This document shows positions 63,848-64,000 of a DNA stretch of 64,000 nt, one piece after another. Within the stretch, counting starts at the first letter, position 1, and every line of letters starts with the position of its first letter. Made by a program: the position numbers and the translations under genes. Origin of the DNA: Spirometra erinaceieuropaei (taxonomy: Eukaryota; Platyhelminthes; Cestoda; Diphyllobothriidea; Diphyllobothriidae). The stretch covers positions 1,179,411 through 1,243,410 of the forward strand of contig CACRXP010000031.1 of the NCBI GenBank assembly GCA_902702965.1. The letters run 5' to 3'. The notes beneath the pieces were generated by a model. The model did not search any database and was not told the DNA's origin. It saw only the letters and a list, made by a program, of their open reading frames with translations.

Positions 63848-64000
63848 TTTACAATTGTTATTGGACGATGACCGTAAAGAAAGGAACGAGTAGTTTATCG
63901 GGTCTCATTTACAACCATCTAGATCGCAGTAATGCCGTTCGATTCGGTCGTTGAATTCTCAACGCAGATGCCTTTATTTGCCGAACTTTCAAAACGCTAT

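Noticed and set aside
1..64000. CRISPR arrays, insertion sequences, rRNA genes, viral genes
   Set aside because: No regularly spaced direct repeats, no bacterial-type genes and no rRNA-like segments. All RT sequence fits LINE or Penelope-like elements.

Overview
This window looks like nuclear DNA of a flatworm, most likely a tapeworm. That is an inference from three things: the mix of retroelements (Penelope-like elements with hammerhead ribozymes, and an endonuclease-reverse transcriptase LINE with C2H2 fingers), the many degenerate TTAGGG-like tracts, and a very short spliceosomal intron. Nothing bacterial or viral was found. Almost all of the sequence is transposable-element debris. The one host gene I can name is at the right edge: exons 1 and 2 of translation initiation factor eIF6 (63305-63528, + strand), split by a 31-nt intron. 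A second coding-like exon lies at 63692-63776.

Layout. 1-3.4 kb: a broken EN/RT LINE on the minus strand, cut by the window edge. 3.9-7.3 kb: two Penelope-like (PLE) remnants in opposite orientation, forming a large inverted repeat. 7.6-8.04 kb: a head-to-head pair of tRNA-derived SINEs. 8.2-10.2 kb: a PLE with RT and GIY-YIG parts and a hammerhead ribozyme overlapping the start of its ORF. 10.9-11.8 kb: another PLE RT remnant. 12.3 kb: an assembly gap. 12.7-23.2 kb: a SINE, several fold-back DNA elements and telomere-like DNA. 23.2-29.9 kb: mostly unrecognised A+T-rich DNA and one long TTAGGG-like tract. 29.9-43.4 kb: a LINE tail, two short TIR elements with perfect 8-bp target duplications and TTAGGG-like interiors, more SINE pairs, a PLE tail, a third fold-back copy and a lone hammerhead. 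44.9-46.1 kb: an old LINE split by another repeat. 48.8-49.8 kb: a 5'-truncated PLE with an open GIY-YIG frame, a hammerhead-like motif and AATAAA. 50.1-60.2 kb: a LINE cluster containing two further copies of the EN/RT LINE, one of which keeps its zinc-finger tail, and two copies of a second LINE. 60.3-61.7 kb: a duplicated G+C-rich block and a TAG-rich microsatellite. 61.7-64 kb: low-repeat DNA leading into eIF6.

The mobile elements do not form a pathway. They are layered insertions, mostly dead through stops, frameshifts, deletions or 5' truncation. Three features deserve most attention: the PLE hammerhead motifs, the C-terminal zinc fingers of the LINE, and the family of TIR elements with telomere-like interiors and exact 8-bp duplications.
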